Part shown: positions 33,910 to 43,850 of the stretch, piece by piece
How positions within the stretch are numbered: the stretch's first letter is position 1
Layout of the letters: each line of letters begins with the position of its first letter
NCBI GenBank assembly: GCA_947467435.1
Contig: CANIIA010000014.1
Coordinates: forward strand, 1 to 45,858
Direction: 5' to 3'
DNA length: 45,858 nt
DNA from: Betaproteobacteria bacterium
GTDB lineage: Bacteria > Pseudomonadota > Gammaproteobacteria > Burkholderiales > SG8-39
Program-made: the position numbers and the translations under genes
The notes under the pieces: model-generated
What the model was told of the DNA's origin: nothing
Databases searched by the model: none
Seen by the model: the letters and a program-made list of their open reading frames with translations, nothing else

Positions 33910-35274
33910 ATGTCAGCAAATCACATACATATCCTCGGAATTTGCGGCACGTTTATGGGTGGCGTGGCGGCGCTTGCACAGGCCGCTGGTTATCGCGTGA
34001 CGGGCTGCGACGCCAATGTCTACCCACCGATGAGCGACCAGTTACGCGCACTCGGCATCGAATTAATCGAAGGCTTCGATGCTAGCCAGCGCAACATAAA
34101 GCCGGATGTATGGGTGATTGGCAATGTTGTGAGTCGTGGCAATCCGCTCATGGAGGCTATTCTCGATGCAGGTGACGATTACGTTTCGGGCCCACAGTGG
34201 CTTGCCGATTCGCTGCTGCGTCACCGCTGGGTGATGGCCGTGGCGGGAACGCATGGCAAGACCACAACGGCTTCCATGCTGGCGTGGATATTAGAAGCGG
34301 CAGATAAACAGCCAGGGTTTTTAATTGGTGGTGTACCTGCCAATTTTTCGGTTTCGGCGCGGGCCGGTCAGTCACCGTTGTTTGTGATCGAAGCCGACGA
34401 ATACGACACGGCATTTTTTGATAAGCGCTCAAAATTTGTACATTACCGCCCCAAAACAGCCATTCTCAATAATTTGGAATTTGATCACGCCGATATTTTT
34501 GATCACTTAGCCGATATCGAGCGTCAATTCCATCACTTGGTGCGCACCGTTCCGCGCGCGGGTCAGTTAGTCGTCAACGCACGAGATGCGGCACTAGAAC
34601 GCGTGTTGGCACGCGGTACTTGGTCAAGCGTCGTCACCTTTGGTGACGCCGCGGGTTGGTCAATCCAAACACAAGCACAGTCAAACGACGGTCAGGTTTT
34701 TTATGCAGGCAACGCCGTTGGCATGCTGCGTTGGCAACAATTGGGCGAACACAATCAAATGAACGCGCTAGCAGCGATTGCAGCTGCAGCACACGCAGGG
34801 GTGTCGCCGCAACAAGCAATAGAGGCGTTGTCCGATTTTTCTGGTGTCAAGCGAAGAATGGAGCGACGCGGTACGGTTCAGGGTGTGACTGTGTATGACG
34901 ATTTTGCGCATCACCCCACGGCCATACAAACCACGATAGAAGGCTTACGGCATCAAGTAGGTCGGGCGCGAATTTTAGCCGTGCTTGAGCCACGCTCGAA
35001 CACCATGAAGCTGGGCACCATGAAAGCGGCGTTACCCAAAAGCGTTCAGGCGGCTGATCGGGTGTTTGTGTATGGAAAAGATCTTGGCTGGAATGCGCGT
35101 GAAGTTTTTCAGCCACTTGGCGATGGCGTGGTGTGCGCGCAAGAACTCGAGCAACTGATCAATGCCATTGTGCATGAAGCGCGTGATGGTGATCATGTTT
35201 TGGTCATGTCGAATGGCGGCTTTGGTGGAATTCATACCAAATTACTAGAGCGCTTAGGGAAACAAACGCGGTAA
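33910..35274 (+). CDS. mpl: UDP-MurNAc:L-Ala-gamma-D-Glu-meso-DAP ligase
   Basis: Murein-peptide ligase that reattaches recycled tripeptide to UDP-N-acetylmuramate. The 454-residue Mur-ligase protein has an N-terminal Rossmann domain (HIHILGICGTFMGGVAALA), the ATP loop AGTHGKTTTASML and IEADEYDTAFFDKRSKF. NNLEFDHADIF follows, as do the C-terminal domain motifs YDDFAHHPTAI and LEPRSNTMKLG. GTFMGG rather than the GSGM pattern of MurC, and DEYDTAFFDKRSKF, are typical of Mpl. No clear Shine-Dalgarno precedes the ATG. Confidence 0.95.
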   Translation: MSANHIHILGICGTFMGGVAALAQAAGYRVTGCDANVYPPMSDQLRALGIELIEGFDASQRNIKPDVWVIGNVVSRGNPLMEAILDAGDDYVSGPQWLADSLLRHRWVMAVAGTHGKTTTASMLAWILEAADKQPGFLIGGVPANFSVSARAGQSPLFVIEADEYDTAFFDKRSKFVHYRPKTAILNNLEFDHADIFDHLADIERQFHHLVRTVPRAGQLVVNARDAALERVLARGTWSSVVTFGDAAGWSIQTQAQSNDGQVFYAGNAVGMLRWQQLGEHNQMNALAAIAAAAHAGVSPQQAIEALSDFSGVKRRMERRGTVQGVTVYDDFAHHPTAIQTTIEGLRHQVGRARILAVLEPRSNTMKLGTMKAALPKSVQAADRVFVYGKDLGWNAREVFQPLGDGVVCAQELEQLINAIVHEARDGDHVLVMSNGGFGGIHTKLLERLGKQTR

Positions 35275-35364
35275 GTAAGTCGTGTATAAAACAGATGAGG
35301 CGCTCGGCACGCAACCAAACACGTTAACCAACATGTATGAACCGAAAGATGCGAACAGAAACAC

Positions 35365-35937
35365 GTGAAGCGAATTCTCTACTTACATGGTTTTAATAGC
35401 GCGCCAGCATCACACAAAGCGCAAACATTAGCAGCGGTGATGCGTGATCATGGACTCGCACAGCAGTGGCATTGCCCGGCGCTGCCGCATCGACCGAGTC
35501 AAGCCATAGCGCAAATCGAGGCGATCATTGCGCCGTTTGGTTGGCAAGAGGTCACCGTGGTTGGTAGTTCGCTCGGTGGCTTTTATGCCACGTGGTGTGC
35601 GGAGCAATACCAATGTCGTGCTGTGCTCATCCAGCCTGCCGTATTGCCCCAAATTGGACTGGCCGCATACTTGGGCCCGCAACAAAACTTATACACCGGC
35701 GCGCAATACGAACTCACGCCAACGCATCTCGAAGAACTGAGTGCGCTTGAAAAAACACACATCGATCCAGAGCGCTATTTATTACTGCTTGAAACGGGTG
35801 ATGAAGTGCTCGATTATCGGGATGCATTGACCAAATACGCCGGCGCACGCACGGTGGTGCGACAAGGCGGAGACCACAGCTTGCAATGCTTTGCGGAAAT
35901 GATTCCGCGTGTGCTGCATTTTGCTGGAATGCCCTAA
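35365..35937 (+). CDS. YqiA/YcfP-family alpha/beta hydrolase (esterase)
   Basis: A 190-residue small serine hydrolase of the YqiA family. The first strand ILYLHGFNSAP is the family signature, the nucleophile serine sits in VVGSSLGGFYATW, and the acid (ETGDEVLDY) and histidine (GGDHSLQCF) complete a plausible triad. It starts with GTG (35365), giving MKRILYLHGF. It stands between mpl and the RNB ribonuclease without overlap. The physiological ester is unknown. Confidence 0.88.
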   Translation: MKRILYLHGFNSAPASHKAQTLAAVMRDHGLAQQWHCPALPHRPSQAIAQIEAIIAPFGWQEVTVVGSSLGGFYATWCAEQYQCRAVLIQPAVLPQIGLAAYLGPQQNLYTGAQYELTPTHLEELSALEKTHIDPERYLLLLETGDEVLDYRDALTKYAGARTVVRQGGDHSLQCFAEMIPRVLHFAGMP

Positions 35938-36004
35938 CCTTGCGCGCTGATCGCACCACGAAGTTGGCTTGAGCGCGTATCATTCGGGCTTTTCGAGCGG
36001 CCCC

Positions 36005-37867
36005 ATGCATCTTCTCTACGAAGAGGACGGTGAGATCAAAGCAGGTACGGTGCACACAAGCACTGCGGCCACGCATCAAATTGATACACCACACGGACGC
36101 CGCGTCAAAATCAAAATTGCGCAAGTGGTGCTGGAGTTTTCGGCGCCAAGCCCAGCAGAATTATTGGCTGCCGCACATGCGTTTGCCAGCGAACTCGATA
36201 TCGATTTTTTGTGGCAATGCGCAGGCAAAGCAGAGTTTGGCTTTATGGCTTTTGCGCAAGAGTATGTTGGCCGCGTACCCACCGTAATCGAAGCCGCAGG
36301 AATTTTGTGTCGTTTACAAGCAGCCCCTATTTATTTTTATCGCCGCGGTAAAGGGCGCTTTCAAGCCGCACCCGAAGATACGCTTAAAGCGGCGCTCGCT
36401 GGTTTAGAAAAAAAACGCCAACAAGCCGAACGCGCGGCCGCCTGGACAGACGCGCTGGTTCGCGGCGAGTTTCCCGAGGCACTGCGTCCACTGCGCGATG
36501 TCTTGCTCTATAAACCTGATCGCAATCAAAACGAAACCAAAGCAGTCGAAGCCGCATGCAAACAAACTTCATTGAGTGTGGCGCGTTTGTTTGAACGCGC
36601 AGGTGCATTGCCATCGAGTCATGACTATCACTTGAATCGATTTTTGTTTGAGTTCTTTCCAGAAGGTACAGGGTTTAGCAACACCGAAGTGCCGACGATG
36701 CAGGCTGAATTGCCCTTAGCCGAAGCGCTGGCCTATTCGCTCGATGATGTGGGCACCACAGAAATCGATGATGCATTTTCAGTACGGCGTACGAGCGAAG
36801 ATGAATGGCGCATTGGCGTACATATCGCTGCACCCGGTCTTGGTATTTTGCCTGGCTCGGCAATGGATGTGATTGCGCGCGAACGCTTATCGACCGTCTA
36901 TATGCCAGGGAACAAAATTACGATGTTGCCTGATCGCGTCGTGCAACAGTATTCGCTGGATGAAGGAACCGAACGGCCAGTGGTCTCGGTGTATTTCAAT
37001 ATCGCAGCCGAAGACTTTAGTGTGCGCGGTCATCATTCGCGTGTTGAACGAATTCGTATCGCCCGTAATCTGCGACACGCCGATTACGACGTGCTAAATA
37101 CCGCGTTACCAGAAGGTGCGCCTGTCACGCTTGAGTATGCAACTGAACTCAATACGCTGTGGCAATTTGCACTCGCGCGCGAGGCCGTGCGCGGCAAACC
37201 CAGCGTGGCAAGTGGTGTGCTCGATTACAACATCGAAATTCACGACGAGCAGGTGTCTATCGTGCAACGTCGTCGCGGCGCCCCGTTGGATAAGTTGGTG
37301 TCGGAGCTGATGATCCTAGCCAACGCAACGTGGGGCGGTTTGTTGGCTGAGCGCGATGTAGCCGCGCTGTACCGCGTACAAACGTCCGGGAAGGTTCGAA
37401 TGAGTGTGCACGCTGAAATGCATGAAGGTTTAGGCGTGAGTTGTTATGCATGGATGAGCTCGCCGCTTCGGCGCTATGTCGATTTGGTGAATCAATGGCA
37501 GTTGATTGCAGCGCTGAATGGAAACAAGCCGCCGTTTACGCGACAATCCGACACCTTGTTGGCGGCGATGCGCGCGTTCGAAGTGGTGTACGCACGCTAT
37601 GACGAGCACCAACGCGAAATGGAGCGGTACTGGTGTTTGCGCTGGTTGCAGCAAGAACATATTGCACAAATTCACGGTGCCGTCGTACGCGAACAATTGG
37701 TTCGCTTGGATGGATTGCCGATGCTTCAGCGCGTTGCGTCGTTGCCCGAGCTACCTTCTGGCGCGCGGGTCGTTTTAGAGGTGGGTGCCATCGATCTTTT
37801 AGAAAAAACGGTGTTGCTCACCTGGCGCGAGACCTTACCAAGCCCCGCGGCGGCCGAGCCCACGTAG
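36005..37867 (+). CDS. RNB-domain exoribonuclease (RNase II family)
   Basis: A 620-residue 3'-5' exoribonuclease of the RNase II/R superfamily. The catalytic RNB core begins near residue 240 with SLDDVGTTEIDDAFSVRR, carrying the aspartates that bind magnesium, then MPGNKITMLPDRVV, and ends with YAWMSSPLRRYVDLVNQWQL. The N-terminal 200 residues are less conserved and lack an obvious double cold-shock region, so it is a divergent, shorter type seen in betaproteobacteria rather than classic Rnr. The start is ATG 36005 (MHLLYEEDGEIKAG); an in-frame TTG at 35969 is less likely. Confidence 0.88.
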   Translation: MHLLYEEDGEIKAGTVHTSTAATHQIDTPHGRRVKIKIAQVVLEFSAPSPAELLAAAHAFASELDIDFLWQCAGKAEFGFMAFAQEYVGRVPTVIEAAGILCRLQAAPIYFYRRGKGRFQAAPEDTLKAALAGLEKKRQQAERAAAWTDALVRGEFPEALRPLRDVLLYKPDRNQNETKAVEAACKQTSLSVARLFERAGALPSSHDYHLNRFLFEFFPEGTGFSNTEVPTMQAELPLAEALAYSLDDVGTTEIDDAFSVRRTSEDEWRIGVHIAAPGLGILPGSAMDVIARERLSTVYMPGNKITMLPDRVVQQYSLDEGTERPVVSVYFNIAAEDFSVRGHHSRVERIRIARNLRHADYDVLNTALPEGAPVTLEYATELNTLWQFALAREAVRGKPSVASGVLDYNIEIHDEQVSIVQRRRGAPLDKLVSELMILANATWGGLLAERDVAALYRVQTSGKVRMSVHAEMHEGLGVSCYAWMSSPLRRYVDLVNQWQLIAALNGNKPPFTRQSDTLLAAMRAFEVVYARYDEHQREMERYWCLRWLQQEHIAQIHGAVVREQLVRLDGLPMLQRVASLPELPSGARVVLEVGAIDLLEKTVLLTWRETLPSPAAAEPT

Positions 37868-37970
37868 CTCCGTCTACGCATGGCACCTACGCAATGTGTT
37901 GGTGCCAGACCCACTACAATAGCGATCTATCGTTATTCGCGCGGTAACGCCGCCAACCGGCATCGACGTG

Positions 37971-38873
37971 ATGGCTGATGTGCTGACAATCTCAATGACG
38001 ACACGTAACGATCCCACCTTTCGCAGGCTATGCCTTGGATTGGGGGTGTCGTTGCTTGTTCATGTTTTGGTGTTGAGCGTACAGTTTCGCTTTCCAGATG
38101 CATTACGCGTGCGTCAATCCTCGCGTTTAGATGTGGTGTTGGTCAACAGCAAAACACAAGAAAAACCCCCCGAAGCGAGCACACTTGCGCAAGCCAACCT
38201 AGACGGTGGTGGACACGTAAACGAAGACCGTCGGACCACTGCGCCCGTACTCGCGCCATCGGTCACATCCGAAGCGCGTCAATTAGCCCAAACAAAGCAA
38301 CGCGCACAGGCGCTCGAAGCAGAACAACGTCGTTTACTCACGCAAGCCAATGCCGCATCACGCACGCCAATACCAAGTGCCTCCACGAGCACACCAGCAC
38401 AAGAGCCTGCGCCAAACGTAGAAGGACGTGATTTACGCGACGCCGCGTTGAGTAGTATGCGTTTGCAAGCGCAAGTTGATCAACGGATCGAGGCGTATCA
38501 AAAACGTCCGCGCCGTCAGTTTATTGGCGCACGTGCAACGGAGTATCGGTTCGCGCAATACGAAGCCGAATGGCGTGCAAAAATCGAACGTATTGGCACC
38601 GTCAATTATCCTGCCGAAGCGCGTGGGCGCTTGTATGGCAACTTACGCATGACGGTGACGTTACGACCCGATGGGACGATTGAATCGATGGAGTTAGATC
38701 GTTCCTCTGGATTAAAAATTTTGGACGACGCTGCCTTTCGTATCGTCCGAATGGCAGCACCTTTTGGGGCCTTTCCGCCAGATATTCGCGCTGACACCGA
38801 TCTCTTGGTGATTACGCGCACATGGTTTTTTGGTCAGGGTGATCGCCTATGGACCGAGACAGGTGATCGATGA
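37971..38873 (+). CDS. TonB-family energy transducer-like protein
   Basis: A 300-residue inner-membrane-anchored protein. A single N-terminal helix (LGLGVSLLVHVLVLSVQF, about residues 23-40) is followed by a long Gln/Ala/Pro-rich periplasmic stretch with a coiled-coil part (LAQTKQRAQALEAEQRRLL). A TonB C-terminal domain closes it (NYPAEARGRLYGNLRMTVTL, PDGTIESMEL). TonB proteins pass inner-membrane energy to outer-membrane receptors; ExbB/ExbD are not nearby. It overlaps aroE by four bases (ATGA), an arrangement I recall from Burkholderiales. Confidence 0.85.
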   Translation: MADVLTISMTTRNDPTFRRLCLGLGVSLLVHVLVLSVQFRFPDALRVRQSSRLDVVLVNSKTQEKPPEASTLAQANLDGGGHVNEDRRTTAPVLAPSVTSEARQLAQTKQRAQALEAEQRRLLTQANAASRTPIPSASTSTPAQEPAPNVEGRDLRDAALSSMRLQAQVDQRIEAYQKRPRRQFIGARATEYRFAQYEAEWRAKIERIGTVNYPAEARGRLYGNLRMTVTLRPDGTIESMELDRSSGLKILDDAAFRIVRMAAPFGAFPPDIRADTDLLVITRTWFFGQGDRLWTETGDR

Positions 38874-39685
38874 AGCTTATTGAAGATCGCTATGCAGTGA
38901 TTGGTCATCCGATCGCACACTCACGCTCGCCGCAAATTCATGCCGCGTTTGCGCAAGCCACCGGTCAAGCGATGTCGTACGAACGCATTCTGGCGCCACT
39001 CGATCAGTTTGCAGCAACGGTGACCGCTTTTCGTGCGGCTGGGGGTCGCGGTGTGAATATCACGGTGCCATTCAAACTCGAGGCCTTTGCGTACGCGAAT
39101 CAACGCACCGCACGGGCACAAGCAGCGCAAGCGGTGAATACTTTGCGCTTTGATGCGGAAAGCATCCTCGGTGATAACACCGATGGAGCAGGTTTGGTGA
39201 CAGATTTAATCGCCAATCATGGGGTGGTGTTACAGCATCAGCGGGTGTTATTGCTTGGTGCCGGTGGGGCGGCTCAAGGCGTGTTGTTGCCGTTACTGGA
39301 AACGCATCCCGCTTGTTTAGTGATTGCGAATCGCAGCAAAGATAAAGCGCAAGCATTGGCTGCGCGTTATAGCAATGTGACGGCTTGCGGGATTGACGAG
39401 CTCGCGGGTGAATCGTTTGATGTAGTCATCAACGCAACGTCTGCAGGGTTACATGGCGCAACGCCAAACCTCCCGCACGGTATTTATTCAACCCACGCGT
39501 TTGCCTACGACATGCTCTACGGTGCACAGACACCGTTCTTGCAATCGGCGCGCGCAGCGGGCGTTCAGCGTGTCGCTGATGGATTGGGCATGTTGGTTGA
39601 ACAAGCGGCCGAATCGTTTTTACTTTGGCGCGGCATCCGTCCGCCAAGTCGAGACGTGTTGGCCGCCTTGCGTACAAACGCATGA
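38870..39685 (+). CDS. aroE: Shikimate dehydrogenase
   Basis: NADPH-dependent reduction of 3-dehydroshikimate to shikimate. The 271-residue protein shows the substrate domain YAVIGHPIAHSRSPQIHAAF, the catalytic lysine in NITVPFKLEA, the aspartate in GDNTDGAGL, and the NADP loop LLGAGGAAQGVL with VIANRSKDKA. Both ends overlap neighbours by four bases (ATGA with tonB-like and mtgA), so the three are translationally coupled. Confidence 0.96.
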   Translation: MKLIEDRYAVIGHPIAHSRSPQIHAAFAQATGQAMSYERILAPLDQFAATVTAFRAAGGRGVNITVPFKLEAFAYANQRTARAQAAQAVNTLRFDAESILGDNTDGAGLVTDLIANHGVVLQHQRVLLLGAGGAAQGVLLPLLETHPACLVIANRSKDKAQALAARYSNVTACGIDELAGESFDVVINATSAGLHGATPNLPHGIYSTHAFAYDMLYGAQTPFLQSARAAGVQRVADGLGMLVEQAAESFLLWRGIRPPSRDVLAALRTNA

Positions 39686-40392
39686 CGGTGACATTGGCAA
39701 GGCGGATGTGGCGTAGCCTTGGCTGGATGTTGGCTGCCGTGGTCTGCGCGGTGCTACTCGTGCAGTTATGGTATTTCGCGCACTTGTTGTGGTGGACGCA
39801 GTTTAATCCGCGCTCAACGGCGTTTATGGAGGCGCGCTTATCAGAACTGCGTCTGAAGCAACCTCAAGCCAATTTGCGCCAGCAATGGGTCAGCTATGAA
39901 CGCATTTCAGGCAACTTAAAGCGTGCGGTGGTCGCTGCTGAAGACGCCAAGTTTGTCGATCACGAAGGCTTTGATTGGGACGGCATTCAACGTGCGCTAC
40001 GTAAAAATGAACAGCGTGGACGCGTGGTCGCCGGTGGCTCTACGATTAGTCAGCAATTGGCTAAAAATTTATTTCTTTCTGGCGAGCGCTCTTGGATACG
40101 TAAAGCGCAGGAAGCAGCGATTACTTGGATGCTAGAAACCCTGATGGATAAGCGACGCATACTCGAGCTGTACTTAAATGTCGCCGAGTGGGGCAACGGG
40201 GTGTTTGGTGCCGAAGCCGCGGCGCGGCATTACTACGGGATCGGTGCCGCGCAGTTAAATCCAGACCAAGCCGCCTGGTTGGCCGCGATTTTGCCTGCGC
40301 CACGGCGCGCTGATCAGCATCGTGACGCGCCGTGGATCGAACGCAAAGCGGCGGTATTGTTACAACGCATGGGTCAATCCGCCGTTCCCTAA
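39682..40392 (+). CDS. mtgA: Monofunctional peptidoglycan glycosyltransferase
   Basis: A GT51 enzyme that polymerises lipid II into glycan strands. The 236-residue protein has one N-terminal membrane helix (LGWMLAAVVCAVLLVQLWYF) and the glycosyltransferase motifs in order. These are VVAAEDAKFVDHEGFDW with the catalytic glutamate, GGSTISQQLAKNLFLSGERS, the second glutamate near KRRILELYLNVAEWG, and the later GAEAAARHYYG. No transpeptidase domain follows. ATG 39682 overlaps the aroE stop. Confidence 0.95.
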   Translation: MTVTLARRMWRSLGWMLAAVVCAVLLVQLWYFAHLLWWTQFNPRSTAFMEARLSELRLKQPQANLRQQWVSYERISGNLKRAVVAAEDAKFVDHEGFDWDGIQRALRKNEQRGRVVAGGSTISQQLAKNLFLSGERSWIRKAQEAAITWMLETLMDKRRILELYLNVAEWGNGVFGAEAAARHYYGIGAAQLNPDQAAWLAAILPAPRRADQHRDAPWIERKAAVLLQRMGQSAVP

Positions 40393-40459
40393 TCGATAGA
40401 AACGGTCATACCCTCAAGCACGCACTGTTTTAGCGGTTTCACTGTGCGCGGGCTTTCTT

Positions 40460-40465
40460 TACAAT
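40460..40465 (+). promoter_or_regulatory. -10-like element upstream of mgtE
   Basis: TACAAT lies 43 bases before the mgtE ATG, in the 116-base gap after mtgA; the -35 at 17 bases (TTTCAC) is poor. The predicted leader is too short for a known magnesium-sensing RNA. Confidence 0.35.
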
Positions 40466-40508
40466 GCCGGCACCTTAACGAACGGCCTTTCACGCGCTCG
40501 TCACCACG

Positions 40509-41951
40509 ATGGCCGAACTTGCTAACCGATTAGAGCTTGAAGATCTTCGCGATAACTTGCGCGAAGTGCAGGAATTATTGCATCGACAAGAAATCGAGCA
40601 AGAGTTACTTGCGCGTCAAGAAATGCCGCGCCACGCGCTCGTCGAACAGTTGGTGCATCAACAGCATTTGGTGGCGCTGCAAGCAAAGTTAGAGGGACTG
40701 CATCCGGCAGATATCGCGTTCATTCTTGAATCCTTGCCGTTACAAGCGCGTTTGCTGGTTTGGGACTTGGTCAAGGCCGATCGCGACGGTGAAATCCTGC
40801 TCGAAGTTTCGGACGCGGTTCGCGAATCGCTCATCGAGAGCATGGATCCGCAAGAGTTGGTGGCGGCGGCAGAAACACTCGAGGCCGATGAGTTAGCTGA
40901 CCTCGCGCCAGACCTGCCTGATGACGTGATTCAAGATGTCATCCGCGCGCTGCCATTAGAAGAACGCGAACAGCTACGCGCAGCGATGTCGTATGACGAA
41001 GGCTCGGTTGGCGCGCTCATGGAATTTGATATGGTCACCGTGCGCGAAGATGTGACACTCGAAGCGGTGACACGTTATCTGCGCCGCCTCGATGAACTGC
41101 CTGATCATACTGACCAGTTGTTTGTGGTTGATCGCGAGCAACATCTAAAAGGTACGTTGCCACTGTCGCGCCTGATTGTTTCTGATTTAGAACTTGATGT
41201 CGCGAAAGTGATGATTCCAGAAACACTCACCTTGGCGCCAGAAGAGCGTGCCGAAGATGCTGCACAAGCATTCGAGCGCTATGACTTGGTGTCGGTGCCG
41301 GTGGTTGATGATTTAGGTCAGCTGATTGGTCGTGTCACGGTGAGTGCAGTGCTTGATTACGTACGTGAATCGAGTGCTGAACAAGCGTTAGCAGAAGCCG
41401 GTTTGCGTGAAGAGGAAGATATTTTTGCACCGGTCTGGGATAGTTTTCGCAACCGCTGGTCTTGGTTGGCGATTAATTTAGTCACCGCCTTTATCGCTTC
41501 GCGCGTGATTGGTGCGTTTGAGGGATCGATTGAAAAACTCGTTGCACTCGCTGCGTTAATGCCGATTGTTGCAGGCATAGGCGGAAACTCGGGCAATCAA
41601 ACCATCACGATGATCGTACGTGCGTTGGCCTTGGGGCAATTACAAAGTCAGTATTGGCGCACGTTGATCATCAAAGAGTTAAGCGTTGCATTGCTCAATG
41701 GATTGATCTGGGGCGGATTACTCGGGCTCTTGGCTTGGTGGTTATACGCCAGCTTGCAGTTGGGGTTAGTGATGACCTTTGCCACGATGCTGAACTTAAT
41801 GTTGGCCGCCTTTATGGGCGTTGCGATTCCTTGGGTGCGGGCGCGCTTTGGTCGCGATCCAGCGGTCGGCTCAAGCGTCTTAATTACTGCGTGTACCGAC
41901 TCAGGCGGGTTTTTTATCTTTCTTGGACTCGCCACGATCTTTTTGCTCTGA
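40509..41951 (+). CDS. mgtE: Magnesium transporter MgtE
   Basis: A 480-residue magnesium channel. The N-terminal superhelical domain (LHPADIAFILESLPLQARL, DLPDDVIQDVIRALP) and two CBS domains (about 165-300, with MEFDMVTVREDVTLEA and DLVSVPVVDDLGQLIGRV) sense cytosolic magnesium. Five C-terminal helices form the pore, with the conserved PIVAGIGGNSGNQ and the terminal GGFFIFLGLATIFLL. The last 51 bases overlap the 3' end of the convergent acetyltransferase gene. Confidence 0.95.
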   Translation: MAELANRLELEDLRDNLREVQELLHRQEIEQELLARQEMPRHALVEQLVHQQHLVALQAKLEGLHPADIAFILESLPLQARLLVWDLVKADRDGEILLEVSDAVRESLIESMDPQELVAAAETLEADELADLAPDLPDDVIQDVIRALPLEEREQLRAAMSYDEGSVGALMEFDMVTVREDVTLEAVTRYLRRLDELPDHTDQLFVVDREQHLKGTLPLSRLIVSDLELDVAKVMIPETLTLAPEERAEDAAQAFERYDLVSVPVVDDLGQLIGRVTVSAVLDYVRESSAEQALAEAGLREEEDIFAPVWDSFRNRWSWLAINLVTAFIASRVIGAFEGSIEKLVALAALMPIVAGIGGNSGNQTITMIVRALALGQLQSQYWRTLIIKELSVALLNGLIWGGLLGLLAWWLYASLQLGLVMTFATMLNLMLAAFMGVAIPWVRARFGRDPAVGSSVLITACTDSGGFFIFLGLATIFLL

Positions 41952-42527
41952 ATCGGTCCAAGCCGAGGTCAAGCGACGTAGCGCGTAGACGTGCGATTTG
42001 AGCGCGTAATCAAATAATCCGACGCGTTCGGCCATTAACTCGGTGGCCAGCGAAGTCACATCGCTGGGCGCTAAGGCTAAATGCGCATCGGCTTCACCAC
42101 TGGCCGAAACAATGCGCATGCCTTGCTTACGCGCCAAGTGCAACATCGCACTATTTTCGGATAAGCAATGCATAAAAAGCTGTTTGAGACCGTGATTTCG
42201 CGCATGCATATGTGCTCGACCTAACAACGCGTTACCGATGCCTCGACCACGAAACCCAGGCAAGACCGACACGCCGAGTTCGCCTTGACCAACGGCTTGT
42301 GCGAGATGTCCAACACCAATGAGTTGTAACTCGTCATCAAACACACCCAGCACGGTGTCACGTTCAAAATCGATGTGTTCGACGTAATCTAAAATTGCTC
42401 GATCGGTGAGAGCGATGCCAAAACGCAAACGTCGATCTTCTGCGTCGAGGGCAACAAAATGTCGACTCAGTGCCGGCCGGTCCAGCGGCGTTAAGGTTTT
42501 GGTCAGAATGTCCGCGCGTGCATGCAT
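41901..42527 (-). CDS. GNAT-family N-acetyltransferase
   Basis: A 208-residue acetyltransferase. The acetyl-CoA-binding motif A is VLPGFRGRGIGNALLGRA, preceded by the strand GELGVSV and followed by KQLFMHCLSENSAMLHLARK. The N-terminal part (ALDAEDRRLRFGIALTDRAI) matches a subgroup often found in proteobacteria. The charged C-terminal tail (SEQKDRGESKKDKKPA) is encoded opposite the end of mgtE. It lies 36 bases after hemL and may be cotranscribed. The substrate is unknown. Confidence 0.85.
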   Translation of the reverse strand: MHARADILTKTLTPLDRPALSRHFVALDAEDRRLRFGIALTDRAILDYVEHIDFERDTVLGVFDDELQLIGVGHLAQAVGQGELGVSVLPGFRGRGIGNALLGRAHMHARNHGLKQLFMHCLSENSAMLHLARKQGMRIVSASGEADAHLALAPSDVTSLATELMAERVGLFDYALKSHVYALRRLTSAWTDSEQKDRGESKKDKKPA

Positions 42528-42563
42528 GGTGCTTGGACCAGGGTTTCAAGGATTCGTGCCCGG

Positions 42564-43850
42564 TTAAGCACCGAGCGTTGAAAAAACATGACGTGCCGCT
42601 TGGAACGTGGCTTGTAGTTCCTCTTCACCATGCGCAGCAGAAACAAAACCAGCTTCGAAGGCGGCCGGCGCGAGATAGACACCTTGTGCCAGCATGCCGT
42701 GGAAAAAAGCGTTGAAGCGTTCTTTATCGCACGCCATCATCTGCGCGAATCCTTGGGGTATTTGTTGGTGAAAATAAATTCCAAACATACTGCCGATACT
42801 TTGTGACGAAAATGCGATGCCCGCGCGATCAGCTTCAGCTTGTAGCCCGCTCACTAACGCTTGCGTGGTGCGCTCGATCGCCTCGGTATAACCGGCTTGC
42901 GCCACCAGCTTGAGTGTTGCCAGTCCTGCGGCGACCGCAACGGGGTTACCTGACAAGGTGCCAGCTTGATACACCGGACCAAGCGGCGCGATGTGTTGCA
43001 TCACATCGCTGCGACCCCCAAAGGCGCCAACGGGCATGCCACCGCCGATCACTTTGCCGAGTGTGGTCAGATCTGGGGTGATACCAAAACGCGCTTGTGC
43101 GCCACCGCGTGCGACTCGAAAGCCAGTCATCACCTCATCAAAGATCAGCAATGCACCGTGGCGCGTGCATTCCTCGCGCAAGGTTTGCAAAAAGCCATTG
43201 GTCGGCAAAATTAAATTCATATTGCCTGCCACTGGTTCAACAATCACGCCGGCAATATTTGCTCCTTGATTTGCAAATAGTTCACGCACTTGAGCGCTGT
43301 TGTTGTAATCGAGCACGATGGTGTGTTGTGCGATGTCGGCAGGCACGCCCGCTGAACTTGGATTGCCAAAGGTCAGCGCGCCAGAGCCCGCTTTGACCAG
43401 CAAGCTATCAGCATGACCGTGATAGCAGCCTTCAAACTTCACAATCTTGGCGCGACCTGTAAATCCGCGCGCGAGTCGAATCGCTGTCATGGTGGCTTCG
43501 GTGCCAGAGGACACTAAGCGCACCATTTCCATGGAAGGTATCAAGTGACAAATAGTTTCGGCTAGTTCAATTTCTGCTTCTGTAGGTGCGCCAAACGACA
43601 GTGCACGCGCTGCTGCCGCTTGCACTGCTTCAACCACGGCTGGATGCGAATGACCCACCACCATCGGTCCCCAAGAACCGATGTAATCGATGTAACGCTT
43701 GCCATCTGCATCCCACAAATACGCACCGAAAGCACGTTCAAAAAAACGGGGCGTGCCACCGACGGCACGAAAAGCACGCACCGGTGAATTCACGCCGGCG
43801 GGGATGCGTAATTGAGCGCGTTTAAATAATTCTTCGTTACGTGAGTTCAT
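42564..43850 (-). CDS. hemL: Glutamate-1-semialdehyde 2,1-aminomutase
   Basis: PLP enzyme converting glutamate-1-semialdehyde to 5-aminolevulinate for haem and corrin synthesis. The 428-residue protein shows [67 protein letters not shown] and the PLP lysine in [18 protein letters not shown]. The ATG overlaps the thiE stop by four bases. Placement beside thiamine genes is usual in betaproteobacteria. Its product also feeds the cobalamin that MetH needs, although no cob genes are here. Confidence 0.96.
   Translation of the reverse strand: MNSRNEELFKRAQLRIPAGVNSPVRAFRAVGGTPRFFERAFGAYLWDADGKRYIDYIGSWGPMVVGHSHPAVVEAVQAAAARALSFGAPTEAEIELAETICHLIPSMEMVRLVSSGTEATMTAIRLARGFTGRAKIVKFEGCYHGHADSLLVKAGSGALTFGNPSSAGVPADIAQHTIVLDYNNSAQVRELFANQGANIAGVIVEPVAGNMNLILPTNGFLQTLREECTRHGALLIFDEVMTGFRVARGGAQARFGITPDLTTLGKVIGGGMPVGAFGGRSDVMQHIAPLGPVYQAGTLSGNPVAVAAGLATLKLVAQAGYTEAIERTTQALVSGLQAEADRAGIAFSSQSIGSMFGIYFHQQIPQGFAQMMACDKERFNAFFHGMLAQGVYLAPAAFEAGFVSAAHGEEELQATFQAARHVFSTLGA

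Noticed and set aside
40393..40508. Magnesium-sensing leader RNA for mgtE
   Set aside because: The predicted leader after the -10 element is only about 40 bases, too short for an M-box, with no terminator-like structure.
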